Shown here: positions 11,277-24,051 of the stretch, piece after piece | Layout of the letters: every line of letters starts with the position of its first letter | How positions within the stretch are numbered: the stretch's first letter is position 1 | NCBI GenBank assembly: GCA_002221725.1 | Contig: NJFT01000080.1 | Coordinates: 1 to 64,000, forward strand | Direction: 5' to 3' | Origin: Scedosporium boydii | Taxonomy: Eukaryota > Ascomycota > Sordariomycetes > Microascales > Microascaceae | DNA: 64,000 nucleotides | Position numbers and translations under genes: made by a program | Notes under the pieces: model-generated | Databases searched by the model: none | The model's input: only the letters and a program-made list of their open reading frames with translations | Told to the model about the DNA's origin: nothing

Positions 11277-12758
11277 TTACAGCATGAGAGCGAGAGGGTT
11301 CTCAAGGATCCTCTTGAGCTCCCTGATCCACTCAGCACCGACAGCACCATCAACAACCTTGTGATCGAAGCTGGCCGTCACGTTAATCTGCTCATCCCAC
11401 GCGACGCCCGTCGTGCCGTCCTCGTTCTCAACAGGCACGGCAACCTTCCTGGTCGTGCCGACGGCGAGGATGGTGGACTGAGGAGGGTTGATGATGGCGG
11501 TGAAGTGGTCGACGGCGTCGTTCATGCCCATGTTGGAGATGCAGATAGTGCCGCCCTGGTACTCCTCGGGCTTCAACTTGTTGTCGCGGGCCTTCTTGGC
11601 GAGCTCCTTGACCTTGGACGAGATGGATTCGAGACCGCGGGCCTCGACGCCGTTTACGATGGGGGTGATGAGACCAGTGGGGGTGGCGACGGCGACGGAA
11701 ACGTCGACCGAGTTAAATTGCCTGATGAAGCCGTCCCTCCAGCTAGAGTTGACGGCGGGGACCCTTTGCGCGGCAAGGGCCATGGCCTTGATGAGGAAGT
11801 CGTTGACGGAGAGCTTGTACTTGCCGTCGGCGGAGCTGTTGAGGGCCTGGCGGAGTTTGAGGAGCTTCGAGACCGAGATGCTGCTGGTCACATAGAAGTG
11901 GGGGTTGGTCTGCACCGACTCCTTGAGCCTGTTGGCGATGGCGTTCCTCATGCCAGATACGGGAGTATCCTCGAACGCGGCACCGGGAGCAGCTACAGAG
12001 ACGGCCGCGCTGGCGATGGCCTTCTTAATGTCCTCCTCAACAATCTTTCCACCCTTGCCGGTTCCCTTGATACCCTCGAGGGACACGCGGTTCTCGAGAG
12101 CCAAGCGCTTGGCAGCAGGTCCAATGTTGGGCTCCCTGTCAAGAGCGGTCTGCAGCCTTCCACCAGAGGTAGTTGTCACCTCATCGGCGGCCGAGGGTTG
12201 GTAGGCGGATTCGGCGGAGGGGGCGGGCGTCGGTTGTGCGGGCTCCTCCTTCTTAGCGGCAGGGGCAGGAGCGACTTCGCTGTTGGCATCCTGAAGGGTG
12301 AAGTTCTCGAAAGCGGAAATGTCGGTTCCCTCCTCAACGAGGACGGCGATAGGCTGTAGTACGAAAAGTAGATTTCTCGTTAGCTTAAATTGACGGCAAA
12401 GGGGTGGAGACGTAAAGCTGATGATGGGGGGGTTATCATGACATACGTTACCGACGGCGACGTCCTTCTCGCCAGAGTCTTTGAGAAGCTTGGCAATGAC
12501 GCCCTCCTCCTGGAACTCGAAATCCATCTGAGCCTTATCCGTCTCGATCTCCACCAGCACCTCACCAGGGGCAATGGTATCACCAGCCTTCTTCTGCCAA
12601 GCGCCGATGTTTCCCGCCGTCATCGTCGGGGACAGGGCGGGCATCTTGACGAGGGTGTGAGGAGGGAACGAGGCGTAGCACCGGATCAATTGCGAGGAGA
12701 GACCATATCGCAGGACATTGGGCTGAAGCGCCCGTCTTCGCAAAACGGCTCCGAGCAT
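11277..12758 (-). CDS. LAT1: Dihydrolipoyllysine acetyltransferase, E2 of pyruvate dehydrogenase complex
   Basis: Two exons: 12758-12447 and 12353-11277. The 93-nt intron (12446-12354, GTATGT...TACAG) is a multiple of three and stop-free, so the unspliced frame also stays open. The spliced protein is 462 aa. It transfers acetyl groups from lipoyl-Lys to CoA in the mitochondrial matrix. Order: basic N-terminal targeting peptide (about 1-30), lipoyl domain with lipoylated Lys75 in ETDKA, Ala/Pro-rich flexible linker (about 130-175), peripheral subunit-binding domain (about 178-217), and catalytic domain (about 230-462) with the DHKVVDG motif (His435, Asp439). Length matches fungal E2 proteins. 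The E3-binding protein PDX1 is less likely because the full catalytic motif is present. It is divergent from SEC7 across a 1.4-kb gap. Confidence 0.95.
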   Translation of the reverse strand: MLGAVLRRRALQPNVLRYGLSSQLIRCYASFPPHTLVKMPALSPTMTAGNIGAWQKKAGDTIAPGEVLVEIETDKAQMDFEFQEEGVIAKLLKDSGEKDVAVGNVCHDNPPIISFTSPPLCRQFKLTRNLLFVLQPIAVLVEEGTDISAFENFTLQDANSEVAPAPAAKKEEPAQPTPAPSAESAYQPSAADEVTTTSGGRLQTALDREPNIGPAAKRLALENRVSLEGIKGTGKGGKIVEEDIKKAIASAAVSVAAPGAAFEDTPVSGMRNAIANRLKESVQTNPHFYVTSSISVSKLLKLRQALNSSADGKYKLSVNDFLIKAMALAAQRVPAVNSSWRDGFIRQFNSVDVSVAVATPTGLITPIVNGVEARGLESISSKVKELAKKARDNKLKPEEYQGGTICISNMGMNDAVDHFTAIINPPQSTILAVGTTRKVAVPVENEDGTTGVAWDEQINVTASFDHKVVDGAVGAEWIRELKRILENPLALML

Positions 12759-14164
12759 TGTGAGGTTGTGAGGTTGTGGAGAGCTAGCGCGAGCTACTTA
12801 TGGGGGCCGGCTGCGGAAGGGAGGGAGATAACAACCAGAGACGACGAGTCTGAAGGAAGGCCTCTGGATGGGATGGAAATGGACTAACGAAGAGAAAGGC
12901 ACGAAGAAAATAGGCACAAGGGAGATGAATTGTCTCAGAGAAACGAGGATTGAGGGATGGAAGACGTGATGAGATATGGGGGGAAGGTCGGGGTTGGTTC
13001 AGTGTGCCGTTATTTTTTTTTCCTCACTGACGATGGTTTTCCCATTTTCCGTTGAGCTCCGAATCGCTTTGTAGCAACTTGGCCAAGTGCAAGCTTTGGG
13101 GCGCTAGTCCTGATTGGGCAAGAGCTGTCGTCCCGCCAAAAACCGAAGGGAAACTGACAATGTGAAGCTGATTAGGGAGGTACAGGTACAAAGGTACAAG
13201 GTCCGAAGTTCCGAAGAGGGTCCACTTGGATGCTTCGAGTTCGAGCTTACCTGGACTCTGCGTCTGAGTTTACTTCATAAGGAGGGTTCTGATTGTGTTT
13301 CAATGTCTACCTGGACTTGACTGAAATCTCAATTGTAATTTAAGCTCAATATCAATTTTTTGGGGGCATCTTATCAAGCCGGTGTCCGTGTCGCGAGTAT
13401 TTCCTGTCCTTGTCCTGGAGTCCTTCAATCAGCTCGTATTATTACATCAGCAGACATGCATCAATTGACCTCTCAGTTGCTGTTGAATCGTTTCGGGACC
13501 TCAGGTACATGTAGAAGTACTCAACACGTGGAATTTTGACGCTTCATTCCAATCATCTCAGGGGCAAATGTGAAGTGGAGGAAGCGAGGACCCCTGTAGC
13601 CCCTACCTGAACGCCGGAAATCTAGGGATGGTACCCCTAATTGAGCCATAAGCTTGCAGTACTGTACACTCCCTCGTACTCTACATAGGCAGCTTCAATG
13701 TGAAGCACTTTGACTTTATCAGTCCGCCAGCTGCTTGTACTTGTACTTGCGTCCTTTTCCTCAAACTATCGACGCTGACAAGGGGTACGTACTTCCTCTT
13801 CCTTCCAATGACCTGGCTACGTAAGGCTCTCTCAGCCCAGCTGTCGTCGACTGTCCGTGCGTGCTCTCGACTTGGTCGATCTTAGGGAAAGTCGCAACCT
13901 GGATTTTTTGGAAGCGTGTTAAGTTCGCCTGCCTCAGCTTCAGCTGCAAACATACTGGCCTCGACGAACACACCTCTGGCCATCGCAACCCGTCGTTTCT
14001 CAAAAACATTCAGACTAAGCCGGAGACGCTAACTGTCCGCTTGACCCCCCATTCCAACTGTCCTAGTCGACCCGGTTCACAAGAGGACAGGTCCGCTTAA
14101 ATCTCACTCTTTCCCCTACGCCCCTTGCATCCCATATGGCCCATCGCCTCTGCCGCGCTCCCCG
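12759..14164. other. Divergent intergenic region between E2 and SEC7 genes
   Basis: About 1.4 kb shared upstream region for two divergent housekeeping genes. Only short unsupported open frames occur. It should hold both promoters and 5' leaders; the last 100 nt before the SEC7 ATG are pyrimidine-rich. No specific factor site was identified with confidence. Confidence 0.45.
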
Positions 14165-17100
14165 ATGAGCTCCATCTCGTTTGTGGTATCCTCTCTGGAT
14201 GCCATAGCCACCTCGAAAGAAGCCCATAAGAACAAGCAGCTAGCCGAATATGCCCAGGCCGCCATATCCGCCATAAAAGAGAGCGATCCGCAACTTCCCG
14301 AACCAGAAGTCGTCTTTGCGCCGCTGCAGCTCGCGACCAAATCTTCCAATGTCCAGCTCACCACCACCGCTCTAGACTGCATCGGGAAGTTAATATCCTA
14401 CTCGTATTTTACCGCTATCGACAATGTTACCCGTGGAGGAGGACGTGGAGAAGATGAAGGCGGCGAAGATGGAGGTGCTACCGCTGCTGCGAGGGCACCC
14501 CTGATCGAGCGAGCGATCGATACGATATGTGACTGCTTCCAGGGCGAGACTACCGCCGTCGAAATCCAGCTTCAAATCGTCAAGTCCCTGCTCGCCGCCG
14601 TCCTGAATGACAAGATTGTCGTCCACGGGGCCGGTCTCCTCAAGACTGTCCGCCAGATCTACAACGTGTTCCTATTATCAAGGAATACGGCCAACCAGCA
14701 AATAGCCCAAGGCACACTGACCCAGATGGTCGGCACAGTCTTCGAGAGAGTCAAAGTCCGCCTGCAGATGAAGGAGGCGCGCATCAACCTTTCGAAATTA
14801 AGGCAGAACTCGAGCAATGTCACCTTCGAGCAACCCGAGACCCCCAATGGAAAGGACAACGATTCCACACTCCGTGATGACGCAAGCGACATTGGAGATG
14901 GCGATGTCGCTGCTGACGGATCGACTGACGCTGCGACCGAGAGTGGAGAAGGCGAGACGAAGCTTACGTTGAAGGATCTCGAACATCGAAAGAGCTTCGA
15001 CGATACCCACATGGGCGATGGCCCTACGATGGTTACACAACTCAAGACCATCAAGCGGAGTGCCCGGTCCGTGTCCGAGCAATCCATTGGCGACACCTCA
15101 TCGCCCGAGGATACCCCTGAAAGCCTCGATGCCGAAGATGAGGTCTACATCCGCGATGCCTACCTCGTCTTCCGTGCCTTTTGCAACCTTGCCACTAAGG
15201 TGCTGCCCCCGGACCAACTCTACGATATCCGCGGCCAGGCCATGCGCTCGAAGCTCCTCTCGCTCCACCTCATCCATACCGTCCTCAACAACCACATCTA
15301 TGTCTTCACCTCCCCACTTTGCAAGATTAAGAACTCGAAGAGCAGCGAGTTTACAGGCTTTCTACAAGCCATCAAGTATTATCTCTGTCTCACTATCACG
15401 AGGAACGGTGCCTGTGCCGTCGACAAGGTCTTCGACGTAACGGCCGAGCTGTTTTGGCTCATGCTCAAGTTTATGCGTGCGCCGTTCAAGGTTTGTCGTC
15501 ACTTTCCGATTCATCCGACGGGAGACGTTGCTAACCCTCTCCACAGAAAGAGATCGAGGTGTTCCTCAACGAAATCTACCTCGCCCTCCTCGCGCGGCGA
15601 ACCGCCCCCATCACCCAGAAGCTCTACGTCGTCAACATTCTAGGTCGTCTCTGTGCAGATCCGCGAGCTCTGGTCGAAATATTCCTAAACTACGACTGCG
15701 ACGGCAGTATCAACAATATATTTCAAACCATCATCGAGGACCTATCCAAATTCTCTACGGCACCCGTGTCCATTAGCACGACCCAAGAGCAGACATACGA
15801 GGAGCGGAACGCGAGGACCCCATCCCCTGCCGAATGGCAGGTGAAAGGGATCCTGCCGCCTCCGCTTACCGTTGCCACAATCGCTCCTCTGACCGAGGCC
15901 GAGCCCGATATTCCGCGTGAATACACCATGAAGCGCGTGGCGTTGGACGCCCTTGTCGAAGCATTACGGTCGCTCGTTACCTGGTCTGCGTCGGTGAGGC
16001 CAGATGCTGCGTCGCGAACGATAGGCGGCGATGCAGAACGGCGGCAATCTCTGGATGACATCCGCGCGTCGATAGACCCGTCCATCTATACAACCGATTC
16101 CCCTCAAGCCGGCAACGGTATCAGCTACCCCGCCACGCCCATTCTCGAGGATGATCCCGAACAGTTGGAAAAGGTCAAGGCAAGGAAGACTGCGATGACG
16201 AACGCCATTAACCAATTCAACTTCAAGCCTAAGAGGGGTATCAAGCTGCTCATCCAGCAAGGCTTCATACCGAACGATACCCCCGAGGATATTGCAAAGT
16301 TCCTTCTCAACGACGAGCGGCTGGACAAGGCGCAGATTGGCGAGTATTTGGGCGAGGGTGACCAGAAGAACATCGAGATTATGCACTCTTTCGTCGACCA
16401 GATGGACTTTGCCAAGAAACGATTCGTGGACGCGCTCAGGCAGTTCCTCCAGTCTTTCCGTTTACCCGGCGAGGCCCAGAAGATTGACCGCTTCATGTTG
16501 AAGTTTGCCAACCGATACGTCATGGGCAACCCGAATGCGTTTGCCAATGCCGATACTGCCTACGTATTGGCGTATTCCGTTATTATGCTCAACACTGACT
16601 TGCACAGCAACAAGGTCGCGAAGCGAATGACGAAGGAGGACTTTATCAAGAATAACAGGGGTATCAACGACAACGCCGATCTTCCAGACGATTATCTAGT
16701 GGGCATCTACGAAGAGATTCAGGGCAACGAGATCGTGCTCAAGAGCGAACGGGATGCTGCCGCCGCTGCTGGCACGCTCCCCACACAACCAACCGGTGGT
16801 ATCGCCGCCGGTCTCGGACAGGCCCTCGCCAATGTCGGTCGTGATCTTCGCAGGGAGGCTTATCTCCAGCAGTCCGAGGAGATTTCCTCGAGGTCGGAGC
16901 ACCTCTTCAAGACCCTGTTCAAGAACCAGCGACGAAATGCAGCAAAGGCCGGAACGCGATTCATCCCCGCGACTTCCTTCAGGCATGTTGGTTCCATGTT
17001 TGACGTGACATGGATGTCCTTTTTCTCTGCGCTCTCGAGTCAGATGCAAAAGACGCACAACATCGAGATCAACAAGCTTTGCCTCGACGGCATGAAGATG

Positions 17101-19854
17101 GCCACTAAGATTGCGTGCCTCTTCGACCTATCCACACCTAGAGTGGCCTTCATCAATGCGATCAAGAACACCACCAATCTAAACAACCCTCACGAAATCC
17201 ATGCGAAGAACGTCGAGGCTCTCAAGGTGCTTCTCGAGCTGGGTCAGACCGAGGGCAACCTCCTTAACGAGTCGTGGAAAGACATTCTCATGTGCATCAG
17301 CCAGCTGGACCGTCTGCAACTTATCTCGGGAGGTGTTGACGAGAGCGCCGTTCCCGACGTTTCCCAGGCGCGTTTCTTGCCTCCGCCCAAGGATAGTGAT
17401 ACTGCCTCGATAAGGAGTAAGCGGCGCAGCCGGGCGAGATCTGCTGGTTCCAACCGATTCTCCGTTGAGATTGCGCTGGAGAGCAGGTCGGACGAGGTCA
17501 TCAAGAGCGTCGACAGGATATTTACCAGCACGGCGAACCTTTCCGGTGATGCCATTGTTCACTTCGCCCGCGCGCTCACGGAGGTCAGCTGGGACGAGAT
17601 CAAGGTGTCGGGCTCCAACGATTCTCCCCGGACATATAGCTTGCAAAAGATTGTCGAGATCAGCTACTACAACATGACGCGTGTGCGATTCGAGTGGACC
17701 AACATCTGGGACGTCCTCGGCGAGCATTTCAACAGGGTTGGGTGCCACAACAACACGACCATCGTCTTCTTCGCGCTCGATTCGTTGCGGCAACTCTCGA
17801 TGCGGTTCATGGAAATCGAAGAGCTTCCCGGTTTCAAGTTCCAAAAGGACTTCCTCAAGCCGTTCGAGCACGTGCTCTCCAACTCTCACAACGTCGCCGT
17901 CAAGGATATGGTCCTTCGGTGCTTGATCCAAATGATCCTCGCCAAGGGTGACAACATCCGGTCCGGCTGGAGGACAATGTTTGGGGTCTTTACCGTGGCG
18001 GCGCGGGAGCCGTACGAAAGCATCGTCGGCCTGGCATACGAGAACGTCAGCCAGATCTACAAGACCAAGTTCGGCGTTGTCATATCTCAGGGTGCCTTCA
18101 CTGATCTTATCGTATGCCTGACGGAATTTTCCAAGAACACCAAGTTCCAGAAGAAAAGCTTGCAGGCTCTCGAGGCGCTCAAATCTATCATCCCGAGGAT
18201 GCTCAAGACGCCCGAGTGTCCGCTGTCGCAAAACTTTAACAGCCTCGCCGCGGGTGCGGAGGCTGCGCTTAAGTCGCCGTCGATGCAGCTTCAACAAGGT
18301 CGCACTTCGGTCGAGGAAGGCTACTGGTTCCCCGTCCTGTTCGCCTTCCACGACATATTGATGACGGGCGAGGATTTGGAGGTTCGGTCTAGTGCGCTCG
18401 AATACTTCTTCGAAACGCTCCAGCGGTACGGAGGGGACTTTGGCCCCGAGTTCTGGGATATCCTGTGGAGGCAGCAGCTGGAACCCATCTTCATGGTCCT
18501 GCGGTCGAGGCCGGAGATGTCCAACGCGCTTAACCACGAGGAGCTCTCGGTGTGGCTCTCGACGACCATGATCCAGGCGCTGCGGAACATGATTACGCTC
18601 TTCACGCACTTCTTCGACGCCCTCGAGTACATGCTCGACAGGATCCTCAAGCTCCTGGCGCTCTGCATATGCCAGGAGAACGACACGATCGCCCGCATCG
18701 GTAGCAACTGCCTGCAACAGCTGATTCTTAAGAACGTCAAAAAGTTCTCGCCGGAGCACTGGGCGCAGATCGTCGGAGCCTTCTGCGAGCTCTTCGAGCG
18801 CACGACGGCCAAGGAGCTCTTCTTCGCCACCACGCTGGACGCCTCGACGACTCTGTCGCCCGTGGCTAATGGCCATTCCTCGTTCCCCGGCGCGCTGAGC
18901 CCTGCTCGCGAGGACGTCGACGAGAAGTCTCTCAAGATTAATGGCGGCGATAATGACGAGGGTTCGGACACGGGTAGTTCGCCGCTTCCGACGCCGAAGA
19001 CGGCAAAGAGCACCATGACGGAGGAAGACTCGCGAACTCCTCCCACAACGGCCACGTCGGGTTCCCAAGCGCAGCCCCTAGAAGACTACAAGCCGTCGTC
19101 TACTCTACAGCAGCAACCGGTCGTGGTGACAGCCGCTAGGAGGAGGTTCTTCAACCGCATCATCTCGCGCTGCGTGCTCCACCTCCTCATGATCGAGACG
19201 GTTAACGAGCTCTTCAGCAACGACGCCGTGTACGTCCAGATCCCATCAATCGAGCTCCTCCGGCTCATGGCGCTCCTTAAGAAGTCGTACCTCTTCGCGC
19301 GGCGGTTCAACAACGACAAGGAGCTCCGCATGCAGCTCTGGCGGCAAGGGTTCATGGCCCAACCGCCGAATCTCCTCAAGCAGGAGTCCGGCAGCGCGGC
19401 CACTTACATCTCGATCCTGTTCCGCATGTTCGCCGACACGGCGCCGGAGCGCGAGGCTAGCCGGTCGGATATCGAGGCGGCGCTCGTGCCGCTGTGCAAG
19501 GACGTCATTGGGAGTTACGTCACACTTGAGGAGGAGAGCCAGCATCGCAACATTGTGGCGTGGCGACCCGTCGTCGTCGATGTGCTCGAGGGTTACGCTT
19601 CTTTCCCCGACGCCGCGTTCGGCGCGAACCTCAAGGAGTTTTATCCGCTCGTCATCGAGCTCGTGGGCAAGGATCTTAATTCGGAGCTGAGGAGTGCCGT
19701 TTTGCATGTTTTGCGGAGGGTAGGAGAGGTTGGTCTCGGGATTAAGGATATGAGTACGAAGAAGCAGAGGAGGGAGAGCGTTACGTTGGGGAGCGGGAAT
19801 AGCGGGGAGGTGGATGCAGCGGAGAGGATGAGGAGGCCGGTGTCGAGGGATTGA
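14165..19854 (+). CDS. SEC7: Sec7-family ARF guanine nucleotide exchange factor (BIG/Sec7 type)
   Basis: Two exons: 14165-15490 and 15547-19854, with a 56-nt intron (GTTTGT...CCACAG) in phase 0. Product about 1877 aa, the usual size of fungal Sec7. It activates ARF GTPases at the trans-Golgi for vesicle formation. The N-terminal DCB/HUS region spans roughly 1-600, with acidic and Ser-rich insertions near 215-330. The catalytic Sec7 domain is at about 665-845, from FNFKPKRGIKLL to DDYLVGIYEEI, and includes the glutamic finger in FRLPGEAQKIDRFM and the helix YSVIMLNTDLHS. The long C-terminal part carries helical HDS repeats (for example SNEW-type helices near NNTTIVFFALDSLRQL and the stretch around HFFDALEYMLDRILKLL). 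A Ser/Thr/Pro-rich low-complexity loop lies near 1575-1650 before a final helical block. Golgi-associated cytosolic protein by family knowledge. Confidence 0.95.
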
Positions 19855-20663
19855 GAGATGGGCGGGTAGAGTGTTCTCGTGTGTGTGTGTCTGTGTGGTT
19901 GTATAAACGGCCTGGGCTTACTTTGTAACGGGATTCGGATGGTTTTTTCTGTTTTTCTTTTTGGTTTGTGTTTTTATTAAATTTTTATAGGGGGAGGGAT
20001 ATCATAGGCTTCTCTTTTCTGAAGTTTGATGTGTTGTTGTGATAGGATGATGTTTTCTTTTTCTTTTTCTTTTTTCCATTTTCACTGATCATTGAGGCTA
20101 TCGTGATGAGCAGCATTGAATGCAAGGAATACAAGTGTCTTATTTCTATTTTGAGGTCAATAGAGATCTAAAAATTGGTCTTGGGAAGAGTGAGTGTAGG
20201 ATTGATGTTTTGGGTGAGTAATTCATAATTCTCAAAGTCTTTCCTAGTCTGTCTTGGTTTGAATATATGATGTTTTATGATTCTGGCAAGGAAGGAGCCC
20301 TGGATGAATTGTAAAGGTTTGTTGAGGCAGGAATGACCAGATCGTAGTTTACAAACATCAATGGAGGCAGGCACCATCGTGTTACGAGTCGCTGCCAAGT
20401 GCCTTCGTCGTTAGTCTCAAGTCTCAGAACTCAGGCTGGTGGAACTTGAAGTGGCAATAACGACCCCTCCCCCACCTTCTCTGCCTTGCTTCAACTTATC
20501 TCACCCTCGCCTGATCAATCCATCACTCAACTCCATCAGCATCGAACCTCACCCACATCATCATCATACCAATTGATCATCTCAAGCAATCCCGAATCTG
20601 CACATACATCAATCACGACCCAGCCCAAATCAAAAGCTCACAAAAAAGAACCAACGCACCATC
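19855..20663. other. SEC7 3' flank and upstream region of the HSM3-like gene
   Basis: Contains TG-rich and T/TTTTC-rich simple sequence (for example near 19880-19900 and 20050-20080) that probably belongs to the SEC7 3' end, then an upstream region with CAT/ATC-rich leader sequence before the next ATG. A 76-codon minus-strand frame at 20168-20398 has no support. Confidence 0.45.
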
Positions 20664-21731
20664 ATGGCTGACGACAAACCTCAAGGCGACCCCGCCTCCC
20701 TCGGCATCCCGCCCCTCCTCGACCACCTCAACGCCATCATTGCCAACCCATCAACACCCCTCGAAAAGCCCCTCTTCGAAAAAGTCCTCAACGAGCTGGC
20801 CTTCTACAACCTCCCCTTCCCCACCAACCAGCAAACCTACCACACCCTCCTCACCCACCTCATCGCCACCCTCCCCATCCTCACTACCGATGACTCCGTA
20901 CGCACCGTCACAAACCTCATCGACGCCCTCCTCACGCGCATGCCCATCCGCGCCGTGCTCTCCTTTATCCCGCCGCCCATGCTCATCGCGGCGCTCTCGG
21001 CCCCGCACCCGGCCGCCAACTTGCTGGGCATGACGATCATCAAACGCGCCGAGGGACCAGAGGGCGTGAGTGCCGTTTTGAGAAGGGACGTGGTCGATGC
21101 GCTGGTGGAGAGGTGGATGGGTGCCGAGGCGGTCGAGGTGGGACAGAGGGGCGAAGAGGCGCTTTTGAATCTTTTGGAGGGGACGAGGACGGATCTCGTA
21201 GGTGCCACGAAGCGGCTTTCCCTGGAGGACATGGTCAACGGAGACGCGGGCGCGAAGCCCGAGCTGGATATCTGGGACGACATCCTTCGGGGACCGTCGG
21301 CCGTCGCCATCGTCGAAGCCTGTGTCAACAACGACGACGAGCGCCAAGCTTCCCTCTCGCAGAACCGCCTCCTGGCACTCCTCCCACGCATCGCGCGGCT
21401 GGACTTTGATGCCCTCATAAGCAGCGCCATCCCGCGCCGCCCGGCGCATTCGAACACCTTGTTGCAGATGGCCATCGAGATGGTCGACAGGGACGACGTG
21501 GCGATGTATCTCGTTCTTGTGCAGTTTTACAAGGATCTGTTCAGGGATGTGTATGAGGCGGTGGGGAGCAATCCAGGCACGAGAACGAGGTTTGAAGGGT
21601 TCGTAAGGGGGAAGAGCGGGGATACGGCGCTCGTTAGGGCGGTGGGGGAGTTGAGGAGGGAGGTGCAAGCTGATGAGGAGTTGAATGGGTTTGGGGAGTG
21701 GATTACGGGTGTGGTTGGAACGGGGAGCTGA
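20664..21731 (+). CDS. Hsm3/PSMD5-like 26S proteasome assembly chaperone
   Basis: Single exon, 355 aa. The protein is all-helical, ARM/HEAT-like, and resembles the Pezizomycotina proteins annotated as HSM3 N-terminal domain. Recognisable parts are the early LLDHLNAII helix, the block around VEVGQRGEEALLNLLEGT (about 155-172) and the late block SLSQNRLLALLPRIARLDFDALISS (about 230-255; the LxQxRLLxLLPxxAxLDF pattern is typical). Yeast Hsm3 and metazoan PSMD5/S5b hold the Rpt1-Rpt2 base module during assembly of the 19S regulatory particle; the older link to mismatch repair is indirect. The assignment rests on pattern memory, not a search. It is convergent with FIP1, the stops being 392 nt apart. 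Confidence 0.6.
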   Translation: MADDKPQGDPASLGIPPLLDHLNAIIANPSTPLEKPLFEKVLNELAFYNLPFPTNQQTYHTLLTHLIATLPILTTDDSVRTVTNLIDALLTRMPIRAVLSFIPPPMLIAALSAPHPAANLLGMTIIKRAEGPEGVSAVLRRDVVDALVERWMGAEAVEVGQRGEEALLNLLEGTRTDLVGATKRLSLEDMVNGDAGAKPELDIWDDILRGPSAVAIVEACVNNDDERQASLSQNRLLALLPRIARLDFDALISSAIPRRPAHSNTLLQMAIEMVDRDDVAMYLVLVQFYKDLFRDVYEAVGSNPGTRTRFEGFVRGKSGDTALVRAVGELRREVQADEELNGFGEWITGVVGTGS

Positions 21732-22123
21732 GTGCTAATGGAGTTGAGTTGGGATGAAGCGAAGAAAAGGGGGGTTCATTGCAGTTCATGTTTTGGCGAG
21801 AGGGTGGAATGAAGAGAAACTGCATGTATGATTCCTATCGGATTGCACAGAAAATAAAAAGAAACAAGACATATTCTCAAGTACGTCTTTACCCATCATC
21901 CCAACTTGGCTGCATGACCCGGGAGCTTGCAACTTGATGAAGTTCTGAAATATCCACCTTATCGGCCATGTTTTTGTACCCTAACGCCCGCCCCTTGGTA
22001 ACGAAAAGTCCCATCCGTGCCTCTCAAACCAACCAATACCTACACCCCAATCACACATTGCATCTCAGAGAAGGAAGAGAAAAAAAACTAGAAAGGCCTC
22101 TGCAAGGTCCAAGTCCCATGGTT
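21732..22123. other. Convergent 3' region (HSM3-like and FIP1)
   Basis: A 392-nt region between two convergent genes. It presumably carries both polyadenylation regions; an AATAAA-like string (aaaataaaaag) lies near 21851-21861 on the plus strand. No gene is seen. Confidence 0.45.
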
Positions 22124-23370
22124 CTACCAGCGACGACCCCGGCCCCTCCCTCCAAAACCTCCGCGTCCACCACCACCACCGCCACCACTCCCACCCATAC
22201 CCTGATCAAACCCTCCATAACCCTGCCCCTGACCCGCCCCAAAGCCCTGATAGCTCTGTCCCTGACCTCCCTGACCACCCCCAGCGCCGCCGGGATTCTG
22301 CATCCCCGAAAACATAGCCGCCATAGCCGCGGGATCCATCTGGCTCGGATCCATCCCCGACGCCATCATCTGCTGCATCATCTGCTGCATCTCGGGGGTC
22401 ATGCCGTCCATGCCAGGCATCCCGGCCATGGCGCCACCGGCTCCGGGGCCAGCTCCAGGTCCACCGGGCCCGCCGGGCATGCCCATGCCGCCCATCATCA
22501 TCATGTTGTTGAAGTCCTCCATCATCTTCTTGTTGTTGGCGGCGATGATTTCGGGGTTGTATTCGGCGCGGACGGATTCTTGTTTCGAGGCGTAGAGGGC
22601 CCAGGTGAATTCGTCGAAGCCGTAGTTGAAGTAGTCGCTTAGGTCGGTGCCGGGTTTGCGCCAGGGTTTGTCGTTGTCGGGGAGGTCTGGAAGAACGAGG
22701 TGGTTAGAATTAGAAGCGAAGGTGGGAGCTGGCAGGCGGCGGGGTGAGTGGGAGAAGCTTACCAGTGTCTATGTTGACCTGCGTAATAGGCTTACCGGCG
22801 GGCGGGTAGATAGGATTGGCATTGATGTTAATCTTCGAACTACTCGCAGCAGCAGCGGCCTGGTCCGCCGAGGGAACGGGTAGCGGCTTCTGCTCCTCCT
22901 TGGCGGGGGCGGGCTTCGACGCGATTTCGCCTGACGCGGTGCGCTGGGGGATATTCTTAATGTCACTGTATCGCGATTGCCTACTCATCGTAGATTAATG
23001 AGCTGCCACTTGGGGGGAGAAACGGTGGGTGATGGGATGGGAAGAACGTTGGAAGGACATACGGAGGAGGAGGGGCCTTCTCCCCATCTTTGTTTTCTAT
23101 GATGAAGTCGACATCCTAACCGAAGAATTAGCAGGTAATTTGGCAAGAGGGATCACTAAGTGTGGAATATAGACTTACAGAGTCATCTTCATCTTCTTCA
23201 ATGATTACACCTCCCTCATCCTCCTCCTCGCCTTCCTCAAGCTCATCGTCATGGCGTGAAGCAGTTGTGGTGGAGGGCTGTTGCTTGGTTGTGCTGGTAT
23301 CGGTATCTTTGGTAGGGGCTACAATTGGCTCCTCAGGGGAGTAGAAATCATCTTCATCTTCAATTTCCAT
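22124..23370 (-). CDS. FIP1: Pre-mRNA polyadenylation factor Fip1
   Basis: Four exons: 23370-23179, 23115-23063, 22980-22763 and 22686-22124; introns have GTAAGT, GTATGT and GTAAGC donors. The product is 341 aa. The start is acidic (MEIEDEDDFYSPEEP). The next exons give DVDFIIENKDGEK and SRYSDIKNIPQR, then the FIP1 signature from DKPWRKPGTDLSDYFNYGF to DEFTWALYASKQ at about 155-195. The C-terminus is Met/Gly/Pro-rich and ends in RGG-type repeats (GGRGRGRRW), as in filamentous fungi. Fip1 tethers poly(A) polymerase to the cleavage and polyadenylation factor in the nucleus. The exon 3 acceptor could be GAG or TAG three nt apart, changing one residue. It is divergent from NUP49. Confidence 0.93.
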
Positions 23371-24051
23371 GGTGAAAGGTCTGTTGTGTGATCTTCACCT
23401 TGGGGATATAATGTTCCAAGGTTGTGTGGTGCAGGAGGTAGGTAGGAAGAGCTTCAATTCCAAGCAGAGGTCGATAAAGAAGCGAGCTGTGATTCTGCCA
23501 CCTGTCAGGCTTTGACAGCTGTTGTCAATGCTGGACCACTCACACCGCCTGCTTTGGACTGAGCCTGGAATTAGCAACACGAGGCAAGGTAATATACAGG
23601 ATATTTCTTGCCTCTCTTTAAGCAGGAGTTCATACACACTCATTTTGTTTGGCCAACTGCAGTGTAAACTAGACAGAGCATGAAATTTACAAAAATTTAA
23701 ATTGGGACATGTTTGTTTGGATTGACGGCTTTTGTGAAGTCGAGATCAGAGCTTTTGCAGGGCAGCCACTACCAGAGCTTTGCAGCTGCTGCCACACGTG
23801 GAGAACGTAAACTTTCACCGCCTTCCTTATTCGGAAGCCACCAGCTCCCTGGCAATATTGACGTTTGGCAAAACATCCCAAGCTCACCCATTTCGCGTTT
23901 GCACCACCAGGAAAACTTTCCCAGCCTGAAAGCGGCGCAATCCCCTGTACCCGCCGACCTCCAACCCTTTTTCTCCTCGACCCGACGAAACATCGATCGC
24001 CAATACCCCACCGATATTCGTCGATAATAAGCCTGGCACAGGTCTCAACAA
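23371..24051. promoter_or_regulatory. Bidirectional upstream region between FIP1 and NUP49
   Basis: The 681 nt between two divergent ATGs must contain both promoters. Short open frames cross it in several frames without coding character. No TATA-like element stands out, consistent with housekeeping promoters. Confidence 0.5.

Noticed and set aside
11361..12359. Long plus-strand frame of 332 codons opposite the E2 gene
   Set aside because: Shadow frame caused by high-GC codon use of the real gene; repetitive Gly/Asp/Val composition and no domain.
17179..19068. Long minus-strand frame of 629 codons opposite SEC7
   Set aside because: Antisense shadow of SEC7, which has conserved Sec7 motifs; composition is Arg/Glu/Leu-biased without domains.
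20751..21668. 305-codon minus-strand frame opposite the HSM3-like gene
   Set aside because: Antisense shadow; the plus strand shows the conserved family blocks.
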